From Adenanthera pavonina (lineage: Eukaryota; Streptophyta; Magnoliopsida; Fabales; Fabaceae): a DNA stretch of 64,000 nt. Below the pieces are notes generated by a model that had not been told where the DNA came from, made no database searches, and worked only from the letters and a program-made list of their open reading frames with translations. This document shows positions 25,417 to 37,165 of the stretch, piece by piece (positions within the stretch are counted from its first letter, which is position 1; each line of letters begins with the position of its first letter). The DNA lies in NCBI GenBank assembly GCA_026686845.1, contig JAIVEN010000002.1:25580001-25644000 (forward strand), read 5' to 3'. Position numbers and translations under genes: made by a program.

Positions 25417-27169
25417 CTCAACTCACTTGGACCAACTTGATAAGAATGAGAGTGTATGGGGCCAGATGTAAAGACCAGATATATAAGGGGTAAAATAGCC
25501 AAATTATAGAAATGTCTTTAGTCAGCTTAAATAGGAACACTGACTATTGATTAATGCTAATTAACATATAATATTAAAATTATTCCCACCCTACGATCTT
25601 ATTCTAAGATGGTGGTAATGTGGTATATCCAAACGTTAAATCTAACTTAGAAAATCATATCTAACCCCCTTCTTCATAGCCTTGAACATTGAATTCAAGG
25701 AGACTAGTGCTATCACCCATGTGTAGTCTCCTTTTAGATCCCACATCCCTTTCACCAGGAATTTCATGGTCAAATACCTCTATTACCGAAAATCATATCT
25801 AACCCTAAGGTCAATATATGAATTACTCCCATGAGTTTCATCGTTTTATTATGTCTTGCTATGCTTAAACTCCATTGTGGTTTAACCCTTCTCTTCCTCA
25901 TTCTCTTCTAATTATGTGTCTAATTCTGCATGTTCTTCATCTTATGAGAGTCATATATTTTTTATAGTCATTATCTATATTTTTGTGTCTGGATTGTTGG
26001 TTCGGGTTATACTTATCCTTACATTCGATTAAACACAACTCTAGTCTCTATTTTGTTTTAGGTTGTAGGCATGTCACTAGAATGAGAACACTCTGAAACC
26101 TTAATTTCTTTATTTCATTTGATGTCCTAACCATGGTTTGATGTAAAGAGCCCATTGAAGCTTCCTAAAAGATTATTAATATATATATATATATATATAT
26201 TGATATTCTGTAAAAATGGCTTGATCAATTAATTATAGGTGATATACATTCCTGAAGAAATTTCAGATCTTTGATTGGTGAAATACCCCATATCAGCAAA
26301 TTTTCATATCTAATATTTTTGTTAATGAAAATCAATGTTTTCTCAAGAATCAGGAAGTGAACACAAATTCAAATGGATTGATTCTTCCATTTTCTGCTTC
26401 TGGACACATTAATGCTGCTGCTTCCAACTTCAATGACAACACATCTTCATCAGCAACAGAAATAATGGTGCAGACACCCTCCCATCCTTTTGATGATAAG
26501 AGGAGAGTTCACTGCAACGATGGCTCTTCAGCCGGCAGCATGACTAGGACATTGCGTCCTCGCCGGCCGGAGCCAAACTTTGGGCCAAACTTTGAACGGC
26601 GAGTCTGCACAAATTATAACTGCCGCACAAGAAATACTCCCATGTGGCGCAGGGGGCCTCTTGGTCCAAAGGTGAACAACTTAACATCAAAACCTAAATT
26701 TACATCAATAATATTGGTTTGAATTGACCTTTATATATAGTTAATAGTTTTTGTTTCGAATTAGAATGAGCCAGGTAGATTTGCATGAATGAAATTTACA
26801 ATGAGTCGTACTGTTTATAATTTGTGATTAGTACAATTTCTTATATTTTTTTATATTTTATATTGATTCATTTTCAAAGATTAAGCATTCCATTTAAGTT
26901 TTTGGAGGATTGTTTCCGACTTAATAGTCTCTAAATTAACCCTATCAATATAAATAACTCATGAGACATGTGATGTGATTTAAATGAATGAAAAATGTGG
27001 CCATGAATTATGTTATAAATTGAATATTTTGACACGCATATTTATGAGATTTTCTTCAATTAGTGGATATGGTCCTATTTTTTTGATTTAATTTTTCATA
27101 TAGACTTTGTGCAATGCATGCGGAATTCAGTATAAGAAGCAAGTGACAAGCCGAGGAAGCAACCAGTGA
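20599..27169 (+). CDS. GATA-type zinc-finger protein with EAR-like motif (GATA29-like)
   Basis: Predicted 187-residue nuclear DNA-binding protein. Coding exons: 20599-20778, 26354-26671, 27104-27169; all phases match. The start ATG lies 20 bases after a likely 5'-UTR splice acceptor (TTTATTTCTCAG, ending near 20579). The single GATA finger is at the extreme C-terminus: Cys145-x4-Cys150-x18-Cys169-x2-Cys172, with TPMWRRGPLGPKTLCNACGI. Most plant GATA fingers have C-x2-C first; the C-x4-C form (CTNYNC) recalls Arabidopsis GATA29 (CTNMNC). Only 15 residues follow the finger, so the usual basic tail is short (QYKKQVTSRG). Near the N-terminus DLNLMP (27-32) fits the DLNxxP EAR repression motif, so a repressor role is possible (inference). 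The basic stretch RTLRPRRPE precedes the finger. The gene is odd for its 5.6-kb first intron; a missed exon there cannot be excluded. Confidence 0.82.
21048..21158. repeat. Short hairpin element (MITE-like)
   Basis: The left arm contains GGTAAAGTTAGAGAGAGATA; the right arm, read in reverse complement, contains GGTAAAGTTAGAGAGAAATA. The loop is about 40-50 bases and a TA is present at each outer edge (21046-21047, 21159-21160). It looks like a miniature Stowaway-type element. In the gene's sense direction the transcript would fold into a near-perfect stem of about 30 pairs. Confidence 0.65.
22190..22925 (+). mobile_element. RTE-type LINE fragment (copy 2)
   Basis: Plus-strand translation across several frames gives the C-terminal part of an RTE reverse transcriptase: TLESKGFRMSRSKIEYM, then 'KHKIGVAEMRMLRWMCDHTKLD', 'VGVAPIEEKMVENHLKWFGHV' and 'RRGQEEPVKRVDQIAWSPIK'. 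It finishes with CCGACCCCACATAGTGGGAT and an ATTGTTATTG tail, the standard RTE 3' end. Many frameshifts and stops are present. It is the longest of the three copies in this window and lies in the sense orientation within the GATA intron. Confidence 0.85.
23950..25060 (-). mobile_element. Ty3/gypsy pol remnant (end of RT/RNase H region to integrase)
   Basis: Minus-strand translation shows 'VDAFSRR' (compare the ADALSRR end of RNase H) near 24900, a degenerate zinc-binding 'FHDS..G.HS' region near 24630, and the integrase core 'MDFITGFPKSHKKNVITVIM' then 'DRFTKYAHFIPF' near 24455-24370. These are diagnostic Ty3/gypsy integrase blocks. Multiple stops and frame changes make it dead. No LTRs were recognised around it. 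Confidence 0.72.
25364..25418. repeat. Compound microsatellite (TG)n(TA)n(GA)n
   Basis: Three dinucleotide runs follow one another directly: TG, then TA, then GA. It lies in GATA intron 1. Other simple runs in the window are (AT)n near 20796, 26178, 37200 and 55605, and (CA)n near 33124 and 34019. Confidence 0.9.
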
Positions 27170-28330
27170 TGCCAGGGTTCAAGATTCTCTCTAGAGATGG
27201 AGATGGTAGTGAGATTCACATATCATGTAGGCACTGCAAAAGATTCATCCCAATGTTTTGTAATATTTGCCTAAATGAAACACTATAAATATCCTTGGGT
27301 AGTGAATGTGAATTTTAACTCTGACTGAATTATATAAACTAGCTTCTTGAGTTTTATTTATAGACTATAGATATTTCTATTATTTTTAAAATATATACAA
27401 ATTCTTATTGAAATAAAAGTGATATCAAAATAAAATATATAAAAAAAAATATGTAGCCACATTGTTCACAAGTATAGGACCCACTTTTATTAGTTATAGA
27501 TATATAAATAGACTTTTAAATAAAATATATATCATTTAATTTTAAAAAATTATTATACTCATCTCAACTTTTTTTGTACATAAAGAGAATTTAAATCCTT
27601 GATCTCTACTTATATTATACTCTATCCTTGCTGCCTAAGTGAGCCTCAATTGACTAGTCTTATCAACTTTACAAATTAGTATAATGAGCATGCCAAGTTT
27701 TATTCCTTTTTTGTTTTTTGCCAAATTATATCGTGAGCTTTGCCAAAACTGACACTTATCAAATCAGACCAATGATGCACTTTTAGAATCTGGCAAAAAC
27801 AACACACAACTAGACGATTAACAATTTTTAATTAGTGAAAAATAAATAAAAATTTATTTATGACCGTGCACAATTTTAAAGATATTGATATAAATATCAG
27901 GCATCCAACGTTAACATCTACCACAGTTGATATTTGGCTTGTTAATAACAAATTATTTTTTTTAATTATATCATATGAAGCTATTGGTAATTGAATAATT
28001 TTGATAAAACAACAAAATTATAAGTAACAGTGAAGACTAAATTAGAAAAACTTAAAAATGAAACCTTATTATAAATCTTTATATGGATTAAATCATAAAT
28101 TGAATGAAATATCATACATAGTAATTATTATTTTAAAAAATCATAAAAAGATATGCAATTATATAAAATAATTAAAAGAAAGACTCGTTTACAGCAAACT
28201 TGTGTGTTTCGTTTGTGTTGGTTATGATTAGGTTAATTGAATAATTTTTTTAACAAAATTTACCTAAAATTCTCGCACAAACCAGAATTCTAAATTAGAA
28301 AAAATGGTTTAACGTGTTGTTGATAACGAG
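27170..28330. other. Intergenic DNA between the GATA and DnaJ-like genes
   Basis: It holds the GATA 3' UTR (probably to about 27300-27400), AT-rich DNA without recognised elements, and the promoter and 5' UTR of the DnaJ-like gene at its right end. No coding sequence is supported. Confidence 0.5.
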
Positions 28331-28478
28331 ATGGTTCGAGATAACTCCATAATTCTAACCACAGAATCAATTATAGGTTTTAATCCCTCAAACAAGAACT
28401 ATTTTATCGGTGAGACTTCTCTGTCTTTCTGGTCTCACAGTTTTCCTGCATTTTTCTTCATTTTCTTTTTGCTTGGCA

Positions 28479-31211
28479 ATGGGAGAACCTCTGAAGACAC
28501 CACGAACACCAACGTTGGATCTGCATAACATCTTCTTGATTCCAAAGACTGTGACTTTGAGAGAAATAGGGAAGGTGTACAAATCTCTCGTAACAAAAAA
28601 GCACTCTGATAAAAGTTCTCGCAAGGACAAACATTCTGAGGTATGCTTAGATCTCATTTGTGCCTTATTATTATTGTTCTTTTTGTATTAAAATCAAGAA
28701 TTTTTTTTTTAAATTTTGGCAAAAATCACCTTTGATTTTGATGCTAACTCACGTTCATTAATGAAATTTGGCTTCACTAATCAAAGAAGGAAAAGAAACC
28801 CAGGATTCATCTTGTACATGCAAATTTACTGAAAACTACCCAAACTTTTCTCAATAAAATGATATAAAAATATTTTTACGATTTAGTCATAATCTTTGAG
28901 AAAATTCAATTTTCAAACTTCATTTTCATATATTTTTAAGAGATTAATAAATTGTGTTTGGCATGTGAAAATTTCAACTTAAACAATTAAAAGATTATGA
29001 TAAGTTGCTTGAACATGTGATAATTTTGTCATAAGATATTACATTTACACAATTTCATTATATGTTCAATATATTTATTTTAACTAAATTGGATTATATG
29101 CATTGAAGGACAAAACCACAATGCAACTATAAATATGAATAGTGTGACCTGCTATATATTTTATAAATATATAGATATAAATTTAAAAAATTTTGAATAT
29201 AGTTGGACCACATTGTGAATCACTTTTTTAGATCCATTTGTTATATAGAATAAAAGAAAAATAAAATAAACAATTATTTTGAAGATAACAAGAAAACCCA
29301 TATTTTAAAAAATACTAGTAGATAAGAATTATAAAATAATAATTAGAAAAATATAAAACACATTGTAAAAAATAAAGAAATTGATATCAAACAGGGCTAC
29401 AAAGTACTTCCATCAATTTTAAAATAAAAGAATATATGTTTTTTCCAATTAAAAATACTCACTAAATGAAGTTTATATAATCTAACACTTTATTCATGAA
29501 TTTCTATAACATGCTGTTATGATATTTATAAACACCACGATAAAGTTGATATCTACCTTAACCTTTGCCAGAAGTTTCTGAATCTTTGGCATGATGTTAT
29601 GAGATTTTCTGACTATATAGTCTTTTGATGCAGGACTCAGCAACACCTCCAGGTTCAGGGATTAATCGTAGATATGAAGATGATGATGATGATAGTAGTT
29701 TGTTTAGTAGTCCTGCAATTTTGTCAAGAAATGCAAGTAGAAGATCGAAAACGCCAACACCAACTAGGAGTTACATCTCAAAAAATCCAAGCAGACGAAG
29801 CAATACACCTAACCCAGTATCAAGAAGTGCCAGTGCCTCTGAAACAGAAATGGCTGGGAATATAAGCAGAAGAAGGGGTACATCCATAACTGAACCTTCA
29901 AGCCCTGCAGATTCTTTCTCAAGAACCAGAAGCAGAGCCAGACATTGTGTCTCTGAACCTCAGACACAATGCCCTAGCCCTGCAGCCTCCCCATCAAGAA
30001 ATGCTGGTGGTGACAGATTCTCAGCAAATGAAATCCCAGCAGCCTCTGTGTCAAGAAACATGAGCCGCAGGTCCACAACACCTATCATATTCTCACAAAC
30101 AACTGTTAGAAGGAAACCCCCACCAATTGAGAAGAAGCTGGAGTGCACACTTGAAAGTTTATGCTTCGGATACGTCAAACAGATCAAAATTACTAGAGAC
30201 GTTATCAAGCCTCCGGGGTATGTTTCTGTTAAATGATCTTACACAAATGAAAACATTTTAGGTAGACCCAAATCAACAAAAAAGAGAATAAATTGTCTAA
30301 TAAAATTCTGACAAGTAGATGTTTTTTACAGCTTAATACCAGAAGATATATTCTTTCTAAAAAGTTCATCCACGTGTCATGTTCATATTCAAAAACCTGA
30401 TAGCAGACACTTTAGAAACTTGAAGTTTTGTCTAACAAAAAATTAATGGACAAAACTAGCAATCAGTAGGTGTGTAAACATAGACTCATTTCTGACATGC
30501 TCATGTGTTGGTTGGTCTCTACCACTTTTTTCTAGACTAAATCTGCTAAGTAATTTCTTTTGATACAAAGTCTTTACAGACATGATGCTAGTATGCTCGA
30601 CTACGTAATGTAGAACTGAAGTATACAGTGTATACAAGGGTAGAAATTCCAAATTTGCGATTTGAAGCAATGACAATTTGGCAGAAAATGCAATGCGTAA
30701 GGAAAGGAAAATCTGAAGTAGGTCCATCCTAAACTTATTATCTTATTTTTGTTACAGGGTTATAATCCAAGAGGAGGAAGTACTACAGATTGAAGTAAAG
30801 CCAGGATGGAGAAAAGGAACAAAGATTACATTCGAGGAAAAGGGTAATGAGGAACCTGGATACCTCCCTGCTGATATAATCTTCTCAATTGAAGAGAAGG
30901 AACACCCTTTGTTTAGCAGAGATGGAAACAATTTGGAAGTTTGTGTTGAGATCCCCCTGGTAAATGCACTCACTGGCTGCACCATACCAGTTCCTCTGCT
31001 TGGAGGGGAAACAATGAATGTGTCATTTGAGAATAATGTCTTATACCCTGGATATGTGAAGATTATTCGTGGTAAAGGCATGCCAGATGCCCAACAAAAC
31101 GGGAGGAGAGGCGATCTCCACATCAAATTCCTCATTGACTTCCCTAAAACATTGAGTAATGAACAAAAGGAAGAAGTTGTTAATATTCTACAAGATTGTA
31201 ACTACGAGTGA
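28479..31211 (+). CDS. DnaJ C-terminal-domain (HSP40 peptide-binding) protein with relic J domain
   Basis: Predicted 399-residue protein. Coding exons: 28479-28640, 29634-30217, 30758-31211; phases match. Residues about 221-399 form the DnaJ C-terminal peptide-binding fold of class B HSP40s (KKLECTLESLCFGYVKQIKI, EVKPGWRKGTKITFEEKGNE, HPLFSRDGNNLEV, IPLVNALTGC, GKGMP, RRGDLHIKF). The N-terminus keeps only a scrap of a J domain: residues 32-45 read KVYKSLVTKKHSDK, where an active co-chaperone would have HPD; here it is HSD (42-44), and the rest of the J domain is missing. Between them, residues about 55-215 are a Ser/Arg/Pro-rich, probably disordered linker with repeated SRNxSRRS/TP-type phrases and an acidic run (EDDDDDSS). 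The HPD tripeptide is needed to stimulate Hsp70, so this protein probably binds clients or partners without classical J activity (inference). It resembles Arabidopsis proteins annotated as HSP40/DnaJ peptide-binding protein. The stop lies 298 bases from the convergent neighbour's stop. Confidence 0.88.
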
Positions 31212-31509
31212 TAGACAGATTTGTAAACAAGATATATTTGTTCACAATCTCATGTTTCCTAGAGCTAAAGTTTAGCTGCACTAAACAACTAAGAACATAA
31301 TAAGAACACAAAAGAATGCTCAACTAACAAAGTCATAAATTTACTGGAATCATATCTACGTAGCTTGATCATTTCCAACATCTCTAACAGATCACAGACT
31401 CAGAAACTCGTTAATAACATATACATTCCATGTCCTCAAAATTGAATATTATCTTCGAATGAAGGATCTTATATGTTCTCAAGAAATTTGGATCTCAATT
31501 TGACCTTCC
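31212..31509. other. Shared 3' region of two convergent genes
   Basis: About 300 bases separate the stop codons of the DnaJ-like gene (plus) and the IBA57-like gene (minus). Both 3' UTRs must end here and the transcripts may overlap. No other feature was seen. Confidence 0.6.
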
Positions 31510-34500
31510 TCATGGTGGTCGCTGCATAGCAAGAAAAGGAACTTCCACCACTATTCCATTGATGTTGTCTCCAACAACTACATTGTCTCCCTCTGAAGCA
31601 GCATGCCTCTTGATGTAACCCAATCCAAAATGTTCAGATTGCTTCCTTCCAGATGTGTAACTGGTCAACTTTCCAACCTGTACAATATGCAACAACCATC
31701 AAATTACTTCTAAACCCTTTCAGGCGGAGAAAACAGGGCTATAGGATGCAACTCAAATTTACCAGAAATTCATGTTACTAATTCATAGGGTACTGCTATT
31801 ACTTATTCATCTTTGTCCTGACAGGTTTCACCACAAAAGTTTTGGAAAAGGTCAATAGAACTAGAATTTTCACTAGTCTCTGCTCTCTTTAGTTAAATGG
31901 GTAATTATCATACCCACAATTCCCATTCTCTTTTTTCAACTATAGAAGGCACAAGGTGGCTTGGGAGAAAAAAGAAAAAGAAAAGAAGTGAACGCTCTTA
32001 ACAACAAAGTTGTAGCAACCTTTTTGCCATCAACTGTAATAATGGTGCCTGGTTCTGCAGCTGCTGAAAGATGAATTCCCCATAATCTCTGCTTGAGTCC
32101 ATCATATGTTATCAGCCTAGATATAGTCTCCTGTCCCTTGTAACAGCCTGAGAAAACTAGAATCAGACCAACTATCCAGCAAGTCTCAACATTCCAGACA
32201 GATGGATCATGGCAACATAACAGTTACCCTTGTTTAGAGAGATTGAGTTCCACAGGTTCGCCTCCAGAACATTGAAATCATTAGTTAGCTCCATTCCAGG
32301 AGAAGGCCTTCCTGAGAAGTAAAGTTGCGAACACAAATACAAAAATCATTACAAATGAAACTAGAAATCTTTGTATAGCCTAATTATATAATATTTTAAG
32401 TCCTTCTGTTTCAAGTCAGTTAGCTTCAGTGATCCTTTTTATGGGCCTCATTAGCTAGAAGATATGAGTCATTCAACAACAGTTCAGATGTTATATGCTT
32501 ACTTAATCTTCTAGTTAACATGAACATTGATTATTGTTATTCATTTCACCATCTACAACCTCCATAGATGGTTTTACATTGAATTTTTTGGCTAAGATAC
32601 TATAAGAGAAGCACAGGAGTGGTTATTAAAATATTAGAAGTCAAAGAATGGTAAAATTAAAACAAGAATATGCTTTCATCTGTTATATTGACTGTCTTTG
32701 GGAAGGGTAGGACGAGTAGATACTATCATTTGTATAATTATTAGCTAAAAAAAAGAGTAAATTACAGTTACACAGACTTCCATGAATTCTGTTGAAACTA
32801 CGGAGACCTCCTCTTTATTTTCAAAATATACAATTCAGTCTAATTGTAAATTATTTTTTATTAATATACCCTCCATAAAAAATATGTAAATGGATATTTT
32901 AGTTAAAAAAATATCTATTTAGGTTAATAGAGGATATTTTAGTAGAGAAATTTAAAATTGAACAAGTGCACATAACCTTGTTTTAAAAGAAAATCTTTGT
33001 ATATTTTCAATACAAAAAGAGATATAAGTAATTTAAGAAAATAAAAAAAAAAAAAAAGTTGAAAAAACCCAATCATGTCTTTAGCCAGGAAAGGGGGGTG
33101 TGGGCGTTGTGCATGACAATATACATACACACACACACACATACCCACCCATCCATATATATAAATATGGCCCCGCTCCCCTATATCCTGGCCATGCCAC
33201 TGTAGCTAGGTATTTACACTAAAAGCAATAAAGTGCACCATTAGTGTTTTGTATTTATTATAAAAAGAAATTAGTATAAAATGCCAGAAGGGACTCAGCA
33301 TAGAAGTACTAGTTCATACCCAGTTATTGACAGGTTCCTTGAGATTGATTTCATACAAAAGTATTATATACATTTTTAAGAAAGAGAAAACAATAGCTAT
33401 TAAATATATACCACAAAAATAAACACATAATCTAAACAACATAGTACCACGAATGACCCGTAATTTTTCCCATGCAGTAGACCCCATTGGGATAGCCCCT
33501 TGAGAAAGAATAGCTTTCCAGACAGATGGAGCAGCAGCTGGAGACATTAACAGTGAAAAACCTTCTTCGGAAATGATATTTCCAACTCCTATAGTAACAG
33601 GCAGCCCATCAACCTGCTCAATGACAAAACTACCAGGGTCACAAGTAGGTTTCTAACCATTTTGGAGGTGAAAGAGCAGAGGGGTGGAGATTAGAGAGAG
33701 ATGAAATATTAGGTACCTCTGTTGACAATCTAATTTGGATAGTAAAGCTTTTTTAAAAAAAATAAAAAGGCGGCCAAGTAAATTTAAATAATTTAAATTT
33801 TAAAAGTTTTGCAGTGAGGTAAAATATAAGATGAGAACTTCTTTGTTGTTGTCTATAAAGAAAGAAACAGAGTAGGCAAGGAGAAGTCAATGGAGTGCTG
33901 ACCTCCTGAACCATTTTATTCATGGACAGGGATACTGGGGTTGTACATTCTACTAAGCAATAAGAATATTGGTCCAACCCTAAGATCCAATATAATTATA
34001 AGTTAGTATGATTTGTTATACACACACACACACACACACAGAGTCATATACAAGGCAAACCAATAAAAATGTGCGGTTTTTAAATAGAAATGTCATGTAC
34101 AGCAAACATAGAAAAGAAGTTGAACAGGAGGCACATAACACAAGTGAATAAGTAAGAAGAACCCTGCTACTAGTCTATGCTTTCTCAGAACAAGAAAAGA
34201 CATATATGATATAGCTGATATTGAAAGCACATAAATATGCAGTCCCTCATCAAGCACATGGCACATTTAATTTTATCTAGTAGGTGCTAATTAGTCATAT
34301 GAAAAAAATAAATTAATAATTAGTACACACTTTACAAGATATAATGAAATCAATCAAGCTTACACTGAAATGTTGATGTGTGCCATATGGTTTTCCTACA
34401 AGATCCCCAAGGTTCAATTTCTCCATCACCTGTTCATATCATCATATTGAAATATACCAGCTCAATCATTCTAAATAATAAATATTGCATTGGTACAATG

Positions 34501-37023
34501 GCAAAGCTCCTTACTTGGTTACTATTGGGTCCCACCAAAACAAAAAAGCTAGTTTGTTTGGTGATGTCTTGAATCTCTACCTTATCAGCAAAGAATATGT
34601 ACCTAAAGCCATTACATTTACATGAACAACATATAATTTGCACATATTCCATTATATGATAATATGCATCAGCATAGACAATTTTCCCCCTCACCCTGCC
34701 GTTTTTATTTCTCTTTTTCCTTGTTCGGTTCAAACTCAAAAAGATTAACTTACTTGTTCAGCATTTCAGAAATGGTCCTACAGGTCTCTGGCGAAACCAC
34801 TAATGTGACTGCATTTTTCTGTTGAAGCAATAAGGGAGAGTGATCAGTTATCAGAAAATTAAGACTTTTCGGTGAAAGACTAAGATATTATATTGAAGAA
34901 AAGACTACAATCTAATAAAGTTAAAGAGATGGGGAAAATAGGAGAAATTACCATGACCCATGCATGAGCAATATCTATTGTTCGAGCCGTTGGTGTTACA
35001 AAAACAGTGTCACACCCCTAGGGATTCAGATAGAAATCCTATTACTTAAGCCTGTATTATTAAATATAAGAATAAATTGACAAGAACATGCAAATGATCA
35101 ACAAATGCAATCAAACAATACTACTTTCTTCCAATGCATACTTGTCCTGGCTGTAGACATTCAAAGTTTGCTGTACTCTGGTTGTGAAGGAACTGAATTC
35201 GATCTTCTCCACTGACTTCATTTCATGCAAACCAACACAAAGGTAAGTAAACACTACAAGATAGCCACTACCTATTGCTCACTTGACCAAGAGGTAACTA
35301 TATTCTTGAAAATATTATCAGTAAAACCAATTCCGAGCCTTGATTTAATAACATAAGCTTTTGAGTTCAGGTGCTCCTTGCCATACTATCAGGTCAATAT
35401 GACCAAGTGGACAAAAGTTTGATCTTGTCTCCCTTGTCCTGAATTAAAATTAAGTTTTAGCACAAGGTATGGTGAGAAGGTACAATGAGTATGTGCTTTG
35501 TACATACTTCAAGCCCAAAAAGCTTTCGTGTAAGAGGGCATGTCAGAGATATTATTAGTAAAGCCAGGGCCTTCAACTACCGTTTAAACATTTTTTAGTT
35601 CAAGTGATCCTTCACGAAAATGATCCCCATCTAATTATAAGGAACACATGGAAGAATATTAAAACTTCAGATGCTGCATTTGAATGCGAGTGATAACAAG
35701 GTGGTACTTCAGATGCTGCATTTGAATGCGAGTGATAACAAGGTGGTATAAGGACAAATTATTATTCGAAATTATTCATCTTCTGGGCAAGTAAAAATTA
35801 TGTGTTTTTATCTGAACAAGAATCAGGCTCCTACGATACAGGAGATAAAGAAAATTACCACATAAAGAAATGTTGAACAAGGATTAAAAAGATTATATTC
35901 TAATAAATCATAAGCACATATACACCTTATTCTTGATACAAAGCTAGTGACTTTAATCCAGGAAACATAGAAACGAATCTCCTATAGATGAACCGAATGC
36001 AAAATCCTAAAACTACGTGAATTTTTAAATCTCAAAGACAGACTAGAAGGCTTACATTAAATTTCACAAGAGGAGATTGTATACCTTTATCTGTGTAGTT
36101 CTTGTACACAAGTTTGCAACATTTTGAATTTTATAAATCCCAATATGATTGAAAAAATTCATTACTCTTTAACAATCGGAAAAAATAATACGGCGGAAGT
36201 TGTGAGGTAAGATGTTCACATAATAATTTAAAGCACTAGAAAAGTATGTACCTCTTATCCGGCCAAAGTGTGAAAGATCCACAACCTATGCCATTAGATG
36301 CCATGAAGGATTAAATTAAGCCAACAGAAAGATACTACACAGTCTACACTACACAGAGATACACTGCTAAACACGCACTAAAATAATTGACTTCCAAAAT
36401 TGCCTTAGCTCTTACAAAACTTATATTGGACAGTAAGAAAGATAAAGTGTGAGCTACAAGAAAAAATAACTGTCAGCGTACGACTGAAGCATAGACGAAG
36501 AGAATGAGTATCATAGGCCAAAGAAAATAAGATACGCACCACAAACCCATTGTCCGCTGCATCAAGTGCTTCATCGTCATTATGAAATGTTTCAATTATC
36601 CCTTCCCCGGAAACCTCCGCCCCTGCAGTCTTCGCAGTTTCCTACGAAGAACCAATCAAGCTAGAATTTCAGTAACATAAAAAACAAGCCCTTGGTAAGA
36701 TCCCATAAATTATTTCAAATTACAGTTATAGATAGTGTTAAAAAAAAATAATGAAGCACAAGATGATTTTGATATTGGAAAGAGAGAATCACCAGAAAGT
36801 CATGGTCGATAGGAGGAGGGGAGAGGTCAAAATGCGAGGCCCGAGAAGTGTGAAGCTGGCTATGGATGAAATTGGATGAAAAAAATAGTTTGTCCGTGGG
36901 GGTGGTGTGCTTCGGCAACCAAAATGCACCGTTTTGAGGGAGGGAAGATTTGGACAATGGAGAGGGACGCCATGGAAAGAAGGAGGAGTTTGGAAGGGGA
37001 GAGCAAGTTGTCAAAGAATTCAT
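31510..37023 (-). CDS. Plastid-type COG0354 (YgfZ/IBA57-like) folate-binding protein, GcvT fold
   Basis: Predicted 423-residue protein in 12 coding exons: 37023-36793, 36641-36540, 36285-36252, 35215-35142, 35017-34952, 34818-34754, 34602-34515, 34429-34364, 33613-33448, 32311-32228, 32147-32020, 31677-31510. All junctions keep frame. The first ~60 residues are rich in Ser, Pro, Phe and Lys and look like a plastid transit peptide. The mature part shows SPPPIDHDFL, EVSGEGIIETFHNDDEALDA, VVDLSHFGRIR, QFLHNQSTANFECLQPGQG, DTVFVTPTARTIDIAHAWVM, ITKQTSFFVLVGPNSNQ, GAIPMGSTAWEKLRVIRGRP and the family signature KGCYKGQE (325-332) with the conserved Cys327. COG0354 proteins use a folate to support assembly or repair of certain Fe-S clusters. 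By remembered similarity the best match is Arabidopsis At1g60990, the plastidial member. Introns carry microsatellites, a MITE-like repeat and a perfect 42-base tandem repeat. Confidence 0.92.
32754..33000. repeat. MITE-like dispersed repeat, copy b
   Basis: It lies in intron 9 of the IBA57-like gene and is related to the repeat at 560-790 (shared TTTTCAAAATATACAATT and following blocks). Its left end GAGTAAATTACAGTTACACA is the approximate reverse complement of the right end of copy a (TGTGTGATTTACTC), which suggests terminal inverted repeats. Confidence 0.45.
35664..35747. repeat. Perfect 42-base tandem duplication in an intron
   Basis: Two identical, adjacent 42-base units begin ACTTCAGATGCTGCATTTGA at 35664 and 35706. 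They lie in intron 3 of the IBA57-like gene. The perfect identity indicates a recent slippage duplication. Confidence 0.92.
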
Positions 37024-37165
37024 TTGAGATTTTGATACTAGTCTCAACACTCGCAGTTTTATCCGATGTTTGACTACAAATCTCTAATCTATAATGGAGG
37101 CCTAGTGACCAATACAAAAATCTCTATTGGAGGCCAATTTTCGGTAAGCATACAGTGCCGTCTGG

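Larger units (their letters stand above)
20779..26353 (+). other. Intron 1 of the GATA gene (5.6 kb), filled with repeats
   Basis: The donor AAA|GTAAGT (20779) and acceptor CAG (26351-26353) bound this intron. It contains an (AT)n run at about 20796-20817, a short hairpin element (21048-21158), an RTE LINE fragment (about 22190-22925), a gypsy pol remnant (about 23950-25060), a compound TG/TA/GA microsatellite (25364-25418) and another (AT)n at about 26178-26201. No conserved coding exon was recognised inside. Confidence 0.75.

Noticed and set aside
28388..28657. 89-codon minus-strand open frame
   Set aside because: It overlaps exon 1 of the DnaJ-like gene in antisense, with no recognisable protein.
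30752..31135. 127-codon minus-strand open frame
   Set aside because: It is antisense to exon 3 of the DnaJ-like gene, whose plus-strand product is clearly a conserved domain.
36860..37117. Alternative minus-strand frame that could give a different N-terminus to the IBA57-like gene
   Set aside because: It does not continue into the conserved SPPPIDHDFL block; the frame starting at 37023 does.
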